Positions 1 through 8,716 of a DNA stretch of 45,964 nucleotides are shown piece by piece. The position numbers were made by a program, and so were the translations under genes. Under the pieces are notes generated by a model that was not told the origin of the DNA, made no database searches, and saw only the letters and a program-made list of their open reading frames with translations. Position 1 is the stretch's first letter, and every line of letters starts with the position of its first letter. The stretch spans positions 1 through 45,964 of the forward strand of contig JAFWKK010000006.1 of assembly GCA_017514235.1 (NCBI GenBank), in the 5' to 3' direction. The stretch comes from Kiritimatiellia bacterium. Lineage in GTDB: Bacteria; Verrucomicrobiota; Kiritimatiellia; RFP12; UBA1067.

Positions 1-455
1 CACTTGAAGAAGTACGGGTTGTACTCACCTATCTTTTTGCCGCGAATTACAAAGCCTCCAAATGTAGCCATCCGATTGTCGAGATACACATTGGCGCGAC
101 CAATATCTTCTACGGTCTCGGAACTGCGCTGGAAAACCATGTCGCCGTTTTCGACAGAGTACCTCTCCAATGTCGCATCGTCGATATCCACGCTCCCTAC
201 GATATTGTCATAGGTCACATAGTCGTTCTGAATGATGTCAGAGACCGAGACGAACTTGACCCCTCTGCCGTACTTTTCCGCTGGAGCGTTTACGCCGTTC
301 TGGAATCGCAGGAGTTGAGACAATGGGGTTGTTTTCCAAGGAGTAGTAAAGTGCGGGAAGCGTAATTTCGGTACGCATGAAGTATCCCCAAGATGACTTC
401 TTGAGGATACTTTTGAGGCGGATTTCGCCTTTTCAGATGTAGGCTTGATTTTCAT
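1..455 (-). CDS. hsdS: Type I restriction-modification specificity subunit HsdS, 3' end beyond window
   Basis: Reading frame open from an ATG at 455 to the left edge, so only about 151 N-terminal residues are visible. After a basic, Ser/Lys-rich start, the sequence PHFTTPWKTTPLSQL, then VSVSDIIQND and later ENGDMVFQRSSETVEDIG, matches the first target-recognition domain of HsdS. In this family the protein recognises the split DNA target and holds two HsdM and two HsdR subunits. It begins 12 bases after the hsdM stop, with the GGGCGGCAGGA stretch as probable ribosome-binding site, so it is the last gene of the hsdR-hsdM-hsdS operon. The family call is secure from motif style and context; DNA specificity cannot be read. 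The C-terminal half lies outside the window, so intactness is unknown. Confidence 0.85.
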   Translation of the reverse strand, partial: MKIKPTSEKAKSASKVSSRSHLGDTSCVPKLRFPHFTTPWKTTPLSQLLRFQNGVNAPAEKYGRGVKFVSVSDIIQNDYVTYDNIVGSVDIDDATLERYSVENGDMVFQRSSETVEDIGRANVYLDNRMATFGGFVIRGKKIGEYNPYFFK

Positions 456-467
456 GTCCTGCCGCCC

Positions 468-2024
468 TTATGCAAACGGGAAATCGAGGCCGAGTTCCTT
501 GAAGTACGGCTTCAGCTTCGCGTCGATGTCCTTGATCTCGCTCTGGAGGCCGCGTATCTCCTTCGCCACGGCGTTAAGGTCGATTTCCGGCTCCGGCTCG
601 AACGTATCGACATATCGAGGAATGTTGAGGTTGAATCCGTTTTCGGCGATCTCATCCATCGTGGCGACGTGGGCGAACTTCTCAACATCCTCGCGCTTCT
701 CGTAGGCGGCGACGATCTTGTCGATGTCCTTGTCGCGCAGGATGTTCTGGTTCTTGCCGGACTCGAACTCCTTTGACGCGTCGATGAAGAGGATGTTCCC
801 GGCGTTCGCGCCACGGTCGCGCTTCAGCACGAGCACGCACACGGGAATGCCGGTTCCGAAGAAGAGGTTTGCCGGAAGCCCGATCACGGCGTCCAGCACG
901 TTCATCTTCTCGATGAGGTGGCGGCGGATGACGCTCTCGGCGTCACCTCTGAAGAGGACGCCGTGCGGGAGAAGTACGACGGCGCGTCCGTCGTCGTCCA
1001 TGTGCCAGACCATGTGCTGGACAAACGCGAAGTCGGCCTTGCTCTTCGGGGCGAGCTTACCGTACTCGTTGAACCGCTCGTCCTCCATGAAGGACGGTGC
1101 GCTCGACCATTTGGCGGAGTACGGAGGATTGGCGACCTGAACGCGGAACTTGCGCTCGCCGAACATATCGTTTTCCAGCGTGTCGCCGTTGCGGATGTCG
1201 AAATGGAGATAGCCGATGCCGCGCAGGATCATGTTCATGCGGGCGAGGTTGTAGGTGGTGGAGGTTAGCTCCTGCCCGTAGTAGTTGCGGACGTTTGCGT
1301 ACTTCTTGAGGCGGAGAAGGAGCGAACCTGAACCGCAGGTCGGGTCGGCTGCGTCCTTGACGTCCGTAAGACCGAGACAGGCGAGGCGGCAGAGAAGTTC
1401 CGCCGGGCCAGACGGCGTGTAGAACTCGCCGGCCTTCTTACCCGCCGTGGCCGCGAACTGGCCGATGAGGTATTCGTATGCGTTGCCGAGGATATCGATG
1501 CGCGTGTCCTCCACGGAGAAGCCGATGCCATCGAGCGAGGAGATGATCTCGGCCATCACCTTGCTGCGATCCTTGACGGTGTGGCCGAGCTTCGTGGAGT
1601 CGAGCTGCATATCGGAGAACAGCCCCTCGAAATCGTCCTGCGACTCCGTGCCCAGCGTCGATTCCATGAGGGAGTTGATCGCCGCCTGCAGAAACTCGAT
1701 GTCGAAGGAGCGGTTCTCGACCATCGCCACCATCTTTCGGAAGAGGTACTTCGGCTCAATGACGTAGCCAAGCGATTCCTGGGATATCTGCTTGAGCGCA
1801 TCGCGGTATTCGTCTTTCCCCCAGGCCTCCTCGTATGACAAGCCGTCGTTCTTGAGGTTCTTCTCCATGAACTTCTCCGTGCGGTCGGAGAGGTAGTAGT
1901 AGAAGATCATGCCGAGGATGTAGTTCTTGAACTCGTATGCCTCCATGTTGCCGCGAAGCGCGTTGGCCATCGCCCACAGTTTCGTGCAAAGCGCCTTCTG
2001 GTGTGCCTGTATCGTCTCTTCCAT
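468..2024 (-). CDS. hsdM: Type I restriction-modification DNA methyltransferase HsdM
   Basis: 518 residues, the usual length. It transfers a methyl group from S-adenosylmethionine to the N6 of adenine within the target chosen by HsdS. The N-terminal helical domain (about 1-170) is followed by the methylase core, with motif I DPTCGSGSLL near residues 227-236 (S-adenosylmethionine binding) and the catalytic NPPY at about 299-302. The C-terminal segment after about 480 is charged and coiled-coil-like, as expected for the part that packs on HsdS. It starts 12 bases after the hsdR stop. No frameshift or missing motif is seen, so modification should be active. Order R-M-S with an upstream XRE regulator. 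Confidence 0.95.
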   Translation of the reverse strand: MEETIQAHQKALCTKLWAMANALRGNMEAYEFKNYILGMIFYYYLSDRTEKFMEKNLKNDGLSYEEAWGKDEYRDALKQISQESLGYVIEPKYLFRKMVAMVENRSFDIEFLQAAINSLMESTLGTESQDDFEGLFSDMQLDSTKLGHTVKDRSKVMAEIISSLDGIGFSVEDTRIDILGNAYEYLIGQFAATAGKKAGEFYTPSGPAELLCRLACLGLTDVKDAADPTCGSGSLLLRLKKYANVRNYYGQELTSTTYNLARMNMILRGIGYLHFDIRNGDTLENDMFGERKFRVQVANPPYSAKWSSAPSFMEDERFNEYGKLAPKSKADFAFVQHMVWHMDDDGRAVVLLPHGVLFRGDAESVIRRHLIEKMNVLDAVIGLPANLFFGTGIPVCVLVLKRDRGANAGNILFIDASKEFESGKNQNILRDKDIDKIVAAYEKREDVEKFAHVATMDEIAENGFNLNIPRYVDTFEPEPEIDLNAVAKEIRGLQSEIKDIDAKLKPYFKELGLDFPFA

Positions 2025-2036
2025 CGCAGGTGTTCC

Positions 2037-4808
2037 TTACTGGTATTTCTCCGTGAGAGTAGAAATGAATTCGGCGATCCGGTTGCCCAGATCGATCTTC
2101 TTCAGGAGCGGAAGCGGCTTCTCGATGCGGTCGCGAATGCCGCCGACGCTTATCACGCCCGAGAACTCGAACTCCGCCACAAGGTCGGCAATGAGGTCGG
2201 GCGGCAGATCCTCCGCCTTGGCGAACGCCTCGATCTCCTTGCGCTTCTGCTCGTTCTCGAAGTCGTTGTAGGCGGAATCGACGTCCTCGGCGTTGTCGAG
2301 TCCGACAACAATGCTGTCGAGAAAGTTCTTGAGGAGTTCCGACTTCTTGCGGAGCTGCGGATTGTCCGTTCGGTCGATCTCCTCCTTGATGTGTTCTATG
2401 TCCGCGTTCTTCTTGCCCTCGTTCCCGAACCGGATGTTGCGGATGAGGTTCATGATGTAGGCGACGTTGATGCGGTCGGACTCCATCAGCTCGATGCAGA
2501 AATCGACGTCGTTCAGGACGGACGCGACGTTGCGGGCGTTGCGGTTCTTCTGATAGAGCATGAGGTACTTGCTCTTGTAGTCCTCGTACTCCTGCTCAGA
2601 CATGACGAGCGGCGACTTGTCGATGGTGAACTCGACAAACGTCTTCAGCGACTGGAGGTACTTCGTCAGCTCTCGGAACAAGACGACGAACCGTCGCTGT
2701 TCCTCCTCGCTCTGCATCGTATCGACGTTCTCCGGGAAGAGTGCAACCTCCTTCAGCTTGAGCGCGTACTCGTTGAACTTGGCGACATAGTAGTCGAAGC
2801 CGGGCGTCACGACGCCGTCGAACGGCTTGTGGATCTTCGAGAAGAGCGCAAGCGCCTCGTCCGTCCGCCGCTTGAGGTTGCGGTAGCAGATGATGATGCC
2901 GAACGGCTTTGTCTCCTTCTCCACGCGGTTCGTGCGGGAGTACGCCTGGAGCAACGTGTGGTATTGAAGCTCCTTGTCCACGTAGAGGACGGAGAGCGGC
3001 TTGGAGTCGAAGCCTGTGAGGAACATATCCACCACGAGCAGGATGTCGAGCTGCTGGGTCTTCTTGCCCTTGACGCGATCCGAGACGTCCTTGTGGTAGG
3101 CGGCAAAAGTGTCCGTGGAGAAGTTCGTGCCATAGCGGGCGTTGTAGTCGCCGATGATGCGCTCCAGGGCGTCGCGGCTCAACTCGTCCTTGCCCTCGGC
3201 GTCCTCGTTCGCGCCGTAGGTGAATATCGCGCCGACGGAGAGGTTGTGGTCGATGGACTTGAAGAGGTCGTAGTAGCGGATGAGCGTCGGGATGGACGAG
3301 ACGGCGAAGATTGCTGTGTACTGGCAGTTGCGCGTCCGGGACTTGTGGTTGCTGATGATGTGGTTTGCGATGAGCGTCAGCCGCTCGCCCGCGCCGTACA
3401 CCTCCTCCGTGTCGATCCCCTCGACGAGCGTGCCGTCCTCCTTCTCGTATTTGCCCTTGATCGTCTTGATATACTCGATGTGGAAGCCGAGGACGTTGTT
3501 GTCGAAAATGGCGTCCTTGATGAGGTAGTTGTGCAGGCACTCGCCGAAAAGCGTCTCGGTGGTGAGGACGCGATGCCCCTCCGTCATGCCGTTCACCTCA
3601 AAGCGGGGTGTCCCGGTGAAGCCGAAGAACTGCGCGTTTGCGAAGTGCCGGACGATGTCGCGGTGCATGTCGCCGAACTGGCTGCGATGGCATTCGTCGA
3701 TGATGAACACGACCTTCTCGTTCTTGTAGGCGTCCATCACCTTCGAGTAGCGTGTTCCCTTGACGGCGATTGCCATCTTCTGCATCGTCGTGACGATGAG
3801 CTGGCGGCTCTTGTCCTTCATCTGGCTGACGAGGACATCCGTCTTGTCCGTCGCGTCCACGGAGTCCTGCTCGAACTTGTTGAACTCCTCGGTCGTCTGC
3901 GAATCGAGATCTTTGCGGTCAACAAGGAATATGACCTTCTTGATCTCCGGTCGGGCGGCGAGAATCTGCGCCGTCTTGAACGATGTGAGTGTCTTGCCTG
4001 CGCCGGTCGTGTGCCAGATGTAGGCGTTCTTCGAGGTGAGCGTCGCCTGCCGCACGAGGGCTTCTACGGCATAGACCTGGTACGGACGCATCACCAGCAG
4101 AATCCTGTCCGTGTCGTTCAGCACCATGTAGCGCGAAAGCATCTTCACGATGTGGTCGCGGGCCAGAAACGACTCGGCAAAGTCCTTCAGGTTCGTGAGG
4201 CGGACGTTCTGCCTGTCAGTCCAGAAGAACGCCAGCGAGTAGAGAAGCTGCCTGTCGGAGTTGGCGAAATACTTTGTGTCCATGCCGTTGGACACGACAA
4301 AAATCTGGACGTAGTGGAACAGCCCTCCATAGGAGTGCTTCTTGTAGCGCATTATCTGGTTGACGGCCTCGCGGATGTCGATTCCGCGCCGCTTCAGTTC
4401 AATCTGCACGAGCGGGAGGCCGTTCACGAGGATGGTCACGTCGTAGCGGTTCTTATACTTGCCGACGATTGTGGTCTGGTGCGTGACCTGAAAAATGTTC
4501 TTCGTGGGGTCGTCGGGATTGAAGAACGAAAGGTACGGCTTTGTGCCGTCGTCGCGCTCGAGTACAAACTTGTCGCGCAGCACCTTCGCGCTCTGGAAGA
4601 TGGACTTGCCCTTGAGGAGGTTGAACACCCGCTCCCATTCCTTGTCGGAGAGAGGCTTGTCAAGCTTGTCCTTGTTGAACGCCTCGAACTGCGCCTTGAA
4701 GTTGAGCTCCAGTGCCTCCTCGTCGGCGATGGCGACAGGGGCGAACTTCTGTCCGCTCAACTGCGATATGAGTTGCTTCTCAAGCTGCGCTTCGCTCTGA
4801 TATGCCAT
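2037..4808 (-). CDS. hsdR: Type I restriction endonuclease subunit HsdR
   Basis: 923 residues from the ATG at 4808, which follows GAGAGGGAG. The reading frame runs open further upstream to 4982, but that extension overlaps the regulator gene and has no ribosome site, so I reject it. The protein cleaves unmethylated DNA after ATP-driven translocation. An N-terminal PD-(D/E)XK nuclease is visible (Asp about 123, then IELK with Glu 137 and Lys 139). The superfamily 2 motor follows: Walker A TTGAGKT at 267-273, DECH at 371-374, FTGTP at 397-401, and later motifs including DMFLTGFDSKPL and QAYSRTNR. The C-terminal part is helical and charged. All catalytic motifs are present. It lies 16 bases after the XRE gene, so it probably shares its promoter. 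Confidence 0.95.
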   Translation of the reverse strand: MAYQSEAQLEKQLISQLSGQKFAPVAIADEEALELNFKAQFEAFNKDKLDKPLSDKEWERVFNLLKGKSIFQSAKVLRDKFVLERDDGTKPYLSFFNPDDPTKNIFQVTHQTTIVGKYKNRYDVTILVNGLPLVQIELKRRGIDIREAVNQIMRYKKHSYGGLFHYVQIFVVSNGMDTKYFANSDRQLLYSLAFFWTDRQNVRLTNLKDFAESFLARDHIVKMLSRYMVLNDTDRILLVMRPYQVYAVEALVRQATLTSKNAYIWHTTGAGKTLTSFKTAQILAARPEIKKVIFLVDRKDLDSQTTEEFNKFEQDSVDATDKTDVLVSQMKDKSRQLIVTTMQKMAIAVKGTRYSKVMDAYKNEKVVFIIDECHRSQFGDMHRDIVRHFANAQFFGFTGTPRFEVNGMTEGHRVLTTETLFGECLHNYLIKDAIFDNNVLGFHIEYIKTIKGKYEKEDGTLVEGIDTEEVYGAGERLTLIANHIISNHKSRTRNCQYTAIFAVSSIPTLIRYYDLFKSIDHNLSVGAIFTYGANEDAEGKDELSRDALERIIGDYNARYGTNFSTDTFAAYHKDVSDRVKGKKTQQLDILLVVDMFLTGFDSKPLSVLYVDKELQYHTLLQAYSRTNRVEKETKPFGIIICYRNLKRRTDEALALFSKIHKPFDGVVTPGFDYYVAKFNEYALKLKEVALFPENVDTMQSEEEQRRFVVLFRELTKYLQSLKTFVEFTIDKSPLVMSEQEYEDYKSKYLMLYQKNRNARNVASVLNDVDFCIELMESDRINVAYIMNLIRNIRFGNEGKKNADIEHIKEEIDRTDNPQLRKKSELLKNFLDSIVVGLDNAEDVDSAYNDFENEQKRKEIEAFAKAEDLPPDLIADLVAEFEFSGVISVGGIRDRIEKPLPLLKKIDLGNRIAEFISTLTEKYQ

Positions 4809-4824
4809 ACTCCCTCTCCCCGGC

Positions 4825-5064
4825 TCAACGCGCCTTTCCATTGCCAGAACCCTCGTCGACCGACTTTGGCACATAGTCCACGATGTCGCCGATGTTGCAT
4901 TGCAGCGATTCGCAGATGCGTTCAAGGACATTCGCGCCGACGGACTCGCCCCTGGACATCTTGGAGATCGTGGCTGGGGCAATGCCGGTTGCCTCGCGCA
5001 GGGATGCGCGAGTCATGTCTTTGTCAATCAAGAGTTTCCAAAGTTTCTTGTAGCACAATGCCAT
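4825..5064 (-). CDS. XRE-family helix-turn-helix regulator of the restriction operon
   Basis: 79 residues. A Cro/CI-type helix-turn-helix covers about residues 10-60 (KDMTRASLREATGIAPATIS is the core), followed by CNIGDIVDYVP, the usual end of this small regulator family, and a short charged tail. Proteins like this beside restriction-modification genes act as controller proteins that delay or limit restriction. Here it is the first gene of the operon, directly behind a strong sigma-70 promoter (5101-5129) flanked by two direct repeats at 5128-5163 that are good operator candidates, so autoregulation is likely. Its product binds DNA in the cytoplasm as a dimer if it follows the family. Other roles in the cell cannot be judged from the sequence. 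Confidence 0.85.
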   Translation of the reverse strand: MALCYKKLWKLLIDKDMTRASLREATGIAPATISKMSRGESVGANVLERICESLQCNIGDIVDYVPKSVDEGSGNGKAR

Positions 5065-5100
5065 ATCGGTTCCAATACCTTTTAAGGGTGATTGGCGACC

Positions 5101-5129
5101 ATTATAGCATTTATGCCCCTAAAACTCAA
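5101..5129 (-). promoter_or_regulatory. Sigma-70 promoter of the XRE-hsdR-hsdM-hsdS operon
   Basis: On the minus strand, TTGAGT (5124-5129), a 17-base spacer and a perfect TATAAT (5101-5106). It lies about 37 bases before the regulator ATG at 5064. Confidence 0.8.
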
Positions 5130-5163
5130 TGCTGAATTGAAACAAACTAATGCGAAATTGAAA
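5128..5163 (-). promoter_or_regulatory. Two direct-repeat operator candidates for the XRE regulator
   Basis: Plus-strand AATGCTGAATTGAAA (5128-5142) and AATGCGAAATTGAAA (5149-5163) are near-identical and start exactly 21 bases apart, two helical turns, so they lie on one face of the DNA. The first touches the -35 box. This fits binding of the regulator encoded just downstream. Confidence 0.55.
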
Positions 5164-5196
5164 TATTGGAATCCGAAATTATCACACTTCACTTTG

Positions 5197-6429
5197 CTAC
5201 GGCTTCAGAATCTCCCTCGGCTGTGCGCCAACCTGCGGGCCGATGACGCCGCGCTCTTCCAGTAGGTCGATAAGACGGGCGGCATGGTTGTAGCCAATGC
5301 CCATCTTACGCTGAATGTGCGACGTTGAGGCGTGATTCGTCGTGCGGACAACTTCCAACGCCCGCGCGTACATTTCTTCTTCGCTCGGGCCGGTTGCGTC
5401 GGGTTGCGGTTCTGGTGCCGCATGGAACACGACATCGGGAAGCAACGCCAGAAACTTGGGACTACCGTACTGCTTTTCGACTGCCTCGATGATCCGAGAC
5501 TCTTCTTCCCCAGAGAGATACGCGCATTGAGCGCGGGTAAGCGTCCCGTCCTTCTGGCGCACGAGCATATCGCCGGGAGCGCACAGGACATCGGCGTCTG
5601 GGGCATCGATGATTATCTTCGATTCCGATCCGCTGCGGGTCTTGAATGAAATCCGTCCTGGAAGATTGCAGCGGAAACTTGCGGATAGCACCTTACGGTC
5701 GGCAACTTGCGTCGCAACGACCAGATGGATTCCGGCGGCGCGGGCAAGCGCTGTAAGCCGCGCAATCAGCGGCTCGACCTCTTTACCGAAATTCAACATC
5801 AAATCTGCGATCTCATCTATGATGACAACAAGGTACGGCATCTGGTTTCCGGCCTTGCGGAAGTCCTCAATGTTTCGGCAAGTGGCTCGGGCAAACTCCT
5901 TCAGACGCTTGTCCATCTCGCAAACGAGCCAGCGGAGAACATACACGAACTTGGCACCATCGGTTATCACGGGAAATGCCAGATGCGGCAATGCCGAGTA
6001 TTGTAAGAATTCCACGCACTTCGGATCAAAGAGTACGAAACGGAGCTGTTCAGGCGGCAGGAGTCGGGCAAGACCGCTGATGATGCAGTTGAGCATATTC
6101 GACTTGCCCTGCCCGCTTGCGCCGCCGACGAGCAAATGTGGCAATCGCGCAAGATCGATAACCAGTTTCTCGTCTTGCGATGTCATGCCGAGGTAGAGCG
6201 GCAACAGTATCCTTTGCGCCTCTTTCGGATCAAGGGATTCTGGCCACGTCTCGGCGAAATCCACCCCCTCGTGCCGTCCGATGGAATCCGCAAGCGATGT
6301 GATTTCGCGGGCGAGTTCGTGCAGACGCCGGACGCTCTGCGCATCCGCCGAGAACGGCGCGGCAAGCGCGTCTGCAATCTCATGAAGCCGACGAATTGTA
6401 TCGTTGTCAACGGTGATATTATTTCTCAT
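5197..6429 (-). CDS. Soluble FtsK/SpoIIIE-type DNA translocase with gamma domain
   Basis: 410 residues from the ATG at 6429, preceded by GTGAAAGGAAAAAC; a longer frame to 6594 overlaps the upstream gene and lacks a ribosome site. The motor domain has DLARLPHLLVGG then Walker A GASGQGKS (about 103-110), Walker B VVIIDE (201-206), and HLVVATQ, the conserved FtsK strand. The C-terminus GIGYNHAARLIDLLEE is an FtsK gamma winged helix (about 350-410), which in FtsK reads oriented chromosome sequences. No membrane segments are present, unlike true divisomal FtsK, and the length is about half or less. It is the last gene of the operon behind the sigma-54 promoter at 8692, next to a SEDS-like membrane protein, so it may pump DNA with a dedicated membrane partner. 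Family very sure; job inferred. Confidence 0.9.
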   Translation of the reverse strand: MRNNITVDNDTIRRLHEIADALAAPFSADAQSVRRLHELAREITSLADSIGRHEGVDFAETWPESLDPKEAQRILLPLYLGMTSQDEKLVIDLARLPHLLVGGASGQGKSNMLNCIISGLARLLPPEQLRFVLFDPKCVEFLQYSALPHLAFPVITDGAKFVYVLRWLVCEMDKRLKEFARATCRNIEDFRKAGNQMPYLVVIIDEIADLMLNFGKEVEPLIARLTALARAAGIHLVVATQVADRKVLSASFRCNLPGRISFKTRSGSESKIIIDAPDADVLCAPGDMLVRQKDGTLTRAQCAYLSGEEESRIIEAVEKQYGSPKFLALLPDVVFHAAPEPQPDATGPSEEEMYARALEVVRTTNHASTSHIQRKMGIGYNHAARLIDLLEERGVIGPQVGAQPREILKP

Positions 6430-6440
6430 TGTTTTTCCTT

Positions 6441-7661
6441 TCACATCCACACTTCGCGGGGGACGATGCTTTCGTCTGGGCGGGTTGTGGAGAACGTTAG
6501 ATTGTGTCGATTGGCGGTTAACATCAATAGGATCAACCCGATGGTGATTCCAACAGCCTCGACCATAACCGTCTTTGTTGGCAACTTGCGACACGGCGCG
6601 AACTGGCAGAGTGACATCTCGTCCATGTACTCCGCAATCACAAGCCCTATGACGGTCAAGGTCCCTGCCGCCAACGTCCCGCCATAAGATACGAGCGGCA
6701 CGGCGCAGTTAAGCATTGGATTCAGATAAGGCACTATCATCAGACAGCACAGATACGAATATACCGCTGGGCCAAGAACGAGGGCACCGGAAAGAGCCAC
6801 AAACATTCGTTTCCCCTCGTCTTCTGAGCTTGCCCATACAAGACCAAAGCCAGATCCCAACAGACATATCAGCAGACACGTTACCGCCGGGAACCACTTG
6901 CCGAACAACAAGGCAGACGTGGACATCGCTCCGCCCGTCATGGCCTGCGGCACATACTTGACGCACACGTCTTTGCCCGAAAGCCAATCTGCCTCTGCGA
7001 AAGCCGCACAAAGCTGATTCTGCGCCCACACCGCTCCTTCGTTTCGCGTTAACTTAACGCTTGCATCGTCTCGGAAGAAAGCCATGACCCGAGCCATGCG
7101 GTTTTCATTCGTGATGATTTTGACCGATGCCGACACACCTCCTACGATGACGATCCCCAACAGAACAAGTCTTGCCCGTTTGCCGATCTTCCCACATAGC
7201 CACGACATAAACAGTGGAAATACAATCGGGAACATCGCCCACAACTCAATCTTGAACGGGCCGATGGCAATCCAACGGGAGAAGCCGCCCGCCACAGACT
7301 GCGGAAGCGCAACCGCGAACAGCGCGAGCCATCCAGCCATTAGCCACGGCCCCGCCTTGATGCACCGCCGCCAGCCAGCGGCATGAACCGCAAGGACGCC
7401 GCCAAGCACTCCAATCACGAGGTACACCAGTTGACGTTTGAAGAACCAGTTTGAGCCAGGGTGTAGCCACTCGCCGATGGGACTCTTCCAGCAGAAGATC
7501 AAGCCCAATGCGGCCAACCCAGCCGTCGCCGCAAGAATGATTATCACCGGCCAATAGACAGGCTTATTCGGTGAGACCACAACCTTCTGCTTTAGCGTCA
7601 CCGGACGCTCCCTCACCGGCAGAGGCGTTGTTTCAGCTTCCATTTCAGGGCACAGAGTCAT
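6441..7661 (-). CDS. SEDS-family (FtsW/RodA/SpoVE-like) membrane protein without the catalytic aspartate
   Basis: 406 residues, about ten hydrophobic segments. SEDS landmarks are SRWIAIGP near residue 128 (family: R-W-I-x-L-G-P), an extracellular loop around 185-240, and PLVSYGGT near 322-329 (family: P-F-x-S-Y-G-G-T). Family members polymerise lipid II into glycan strands with an aspartate in the loop normally reading P-E-x-x-T-D-F. Here that position reads YVPQAMTGGAMS (about 236-247), with no Asp, so polymerase activity is doubtful. The N-terminal 30 residues are cytoplasmic and Pro/Lys-rich. The ATG at 7661 follows AAAGGAGAAATC and overlaps the upstream gene by 17 bases; the FtsK gene follows after 11 bases. 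Regulated with that operon. It could be a repurposed lipid-II-binding or scaffold protein. Confidence 0.85.
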   Translation of the reverse strand: MTLCPEMEAETTPLPVRERPVTLKQKVVVSPNKPVYWPVIIILAATAGLAALGLIFCWKSPIGEWLHPGSNWFFKRQLVYLVIGVLGGVLAVHAAGWRRCIKAGPWLMAGWLALFAVALPQSVAGGFSRWIAIGPFKIELWAMFPIVFPLFMSWLCGKIGKRARLVLLGIVIVGGVSASVKIITNENRMARVMAFFRDDASVKLTRNEGAVWAQNQLCAAFAEADWLSGKDVCVKYVPQAMTGGAMSTSALLFGKWFPAVTCLLICLLGSGFGLVWASSEDEGKRMFVALSGALVLGPAVYSYLCCLMIVPYLNPMLNCAVPLVSYGGTLAAGTLTVIGLVIAEYMDEMSLCQFAPCRKLPTKTVMVEAVGITIGLILLMLTANRHNLTFSTTRPDESIVPREVWM

Positions 7662-7917
7662 GATTTCTCCTTTCAGATTCCAAAGTTATGTCGCCGCCAA
7701 AGAACCGCAACAGTCTGTCGCAACGGTTCTTGTTCGAGGCAATCAGAAATCCCAAGACAAGCGAGAACGCCAGCGCAGCCAACGAGAGCCATTTCAAGGC
7801 CCACAAAGCAAACCCCTTGATGTTGGATCGGAATACGATTGGCAGAATGCGCGTATAGTTCGCTTTCAAAGGCGCAAATGAATTCTGACTGGTTGGCGAT
7901 GTGGTCTGGGTTTCCAT
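7645..7917 (-). CDS. Small membrane protein of the SEDS-FtsK operon
   Basis: 90 residues, not recognised as a named family. The first 35 residues are polar (Thr/Ser/Gln-rich). A hydrophobic stretch covers about 35-62, enough for one membrane helix or a short hairpin, followed by a basic turn NKNRCDRLL and a charged tail. It sits between the histidine phosphatase and the SEDS-like gene; its end overlaps the SEDS start by 17 bases, which suggests translational coupling. The ribosome site GAAAGGGAATTGTC precedes the ATG at 7917. Small bitopic partners of FtsW-type proteins exist (for example FtsL-like proteins), so a partner role is a reasonable guess, but nothing in the sequence proves it. Confidence 0.7.
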   Translation of the reverse strand: METQTTSPTSQNSFAPLKANYTRILPIVFRSNIKGFALWALKWLSLAALAFSLVLGFLIASNKNRCDRLLRFFGGDITLESERRNHDSVP

Positions 7918-7929
7918 GACAATTCCCTT

Positions 7930-8679
7930 TCAGAAACTGATCGCACCCATGTCTTGGTTCCAGCGGAAGTAGATGTATTTTGCATCTCCATCCGCTTTCT
8001 TGATGATGGCGGCGGCTTCGAGATAGTCCGGCCACGTCTCGTCCGTGAAAGACTCCACGACGCCACGTGCCGCAAGGAACGCCGCAACGTTGATATCGTG
8101 CGTGACTGCCACGACGAGCGGCCAGTCCTTGTCATGCAGGGCGTTCAGATGCCGCTCCATCTTTTTCGCGGCACGGCGGAGGCGCTTGAATCCACGCTGC
8201 TTCCCGGTGCGGAAGTAATCGTTCAGTCGTTCGTGGTAGTTTCCTTCGGCGGCAAGTTCCATGCGCTTTTCGACTGAGCCGAAGAACGGCGACTCGCTAC
8301 CGAGAAACGGTGCAAGGCGCACCTTGCGCTCGATTGACTGGCCGGTCCCGACGAGATCAAGCCCCATTGCCATCGCACACGCCGTCTGTAGTGTGCGGAA
8401 CGTCTCGCTTGCGTAGAAAGCGGCTGACTTGGGCAGAAGATTGTTCGCCAGCATCAAGCCAAAATTGTGCGCCCAGCGCCAGCCGTTTTCCGTGAGTGAC
8501 AGGCTCGCGCCAAAGGTGAGATCGCCCGGATCAAGCGGCGGACGCTCCGCGTGGCGGATAAGTAACGTGACGCGCCCCCCGTTGTCGAGCGTGTCCTTCA
8601 TTTCAACCAGCGGCATCTTCTCAACGCGGCGGCCACGGCAATCGTATTGTCCTTCTCTTGCGTAATCCATAATTTTCAT
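7930..8679 (-). CDS. Histidine phosphatase superfamily protein (phosphoglycerate-mutase-like fold)
   Basis: 249 residues. LLIRHAERP (about 39-47) gives the RHG-type catalytic histidine motif with the usual Arg, SETFRTLQTA (about 91-100) matches the S-x-x-x-R-x-x-x-T-A element, and VAVTHDINVAAFL (His near 194) is the second catalytic histidine. These enzymes move phosphate through a phospho-histidine; the substrate here is unknown. No signal peptide, so cytoplasmic. It is the first gene behind the sigma-54 promoter 8692-8709. The predicted transcript start at 8682 leaves only three bases before this ATG, and there is no ribosome-binding site, so translation is probably leaderless; an alternative ATG is at 8670. 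The downstream SEDS and FtsK genes hint at a cell-envelope or nucleotide substrate, which is speculation. Confidence 0.85.
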   Translation of the reverse strand: MKIMDYAREGQYDCRGRRVEKMPLVEMKDTLDNGGRVTLLIRHAERPPLDPGDLTFGASLSLTENGWRWAHNFGLMLANNLLPKSAAFYASETFRTLQTACAMAMGLDLVGTGQSIERKVRLAPFLGSESPFFGSVEKRMELAAEGNYHERLNDYFRTGKQRGFKRLRRAAKKMERHLNALHDKDWPLVVAVTHDINVAAFLAARGVVESFTDETWPDYLEAAAIIKKADGDAKYIYFRWNQDMGAISF

Positions 8680-8691
8680 ACGCAGTCAATA

Positions 8692-8709
8692 TAGCAATTA
8701 CCATGCCAA
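8692..8709 (-). promoter_or_regulatory. Sigma-54 promoter P1
   Basis: Minus strand TTGGCATG (8702-8709), four bases, TTGCTA (8692-8697), matching the sigma-54 -24/-12 consensus TTGGCACG-N4-TTGCA. Same core as P2 and P3. Predicted start of transcription 8682, three bases before the histidine-phosphatase ATG. Confidence 0.85.
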
Positions 8710-8716
8710 GGCATGA

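Noticed and set aside
4809-4982. Upstream extension of hsdR
   Set aside because: Overlaps the XRE regulator gene, has no ribosome site, and the ATG at 4808 has a strong one.
2001-5135. 1044-codon open frame on the plus strand
   Set aside because: Lies antisense to the complete hsdR gene; its protein is a Val/Asp/Arg-rich shadow with no domain, arising from G+C-biased codon use.
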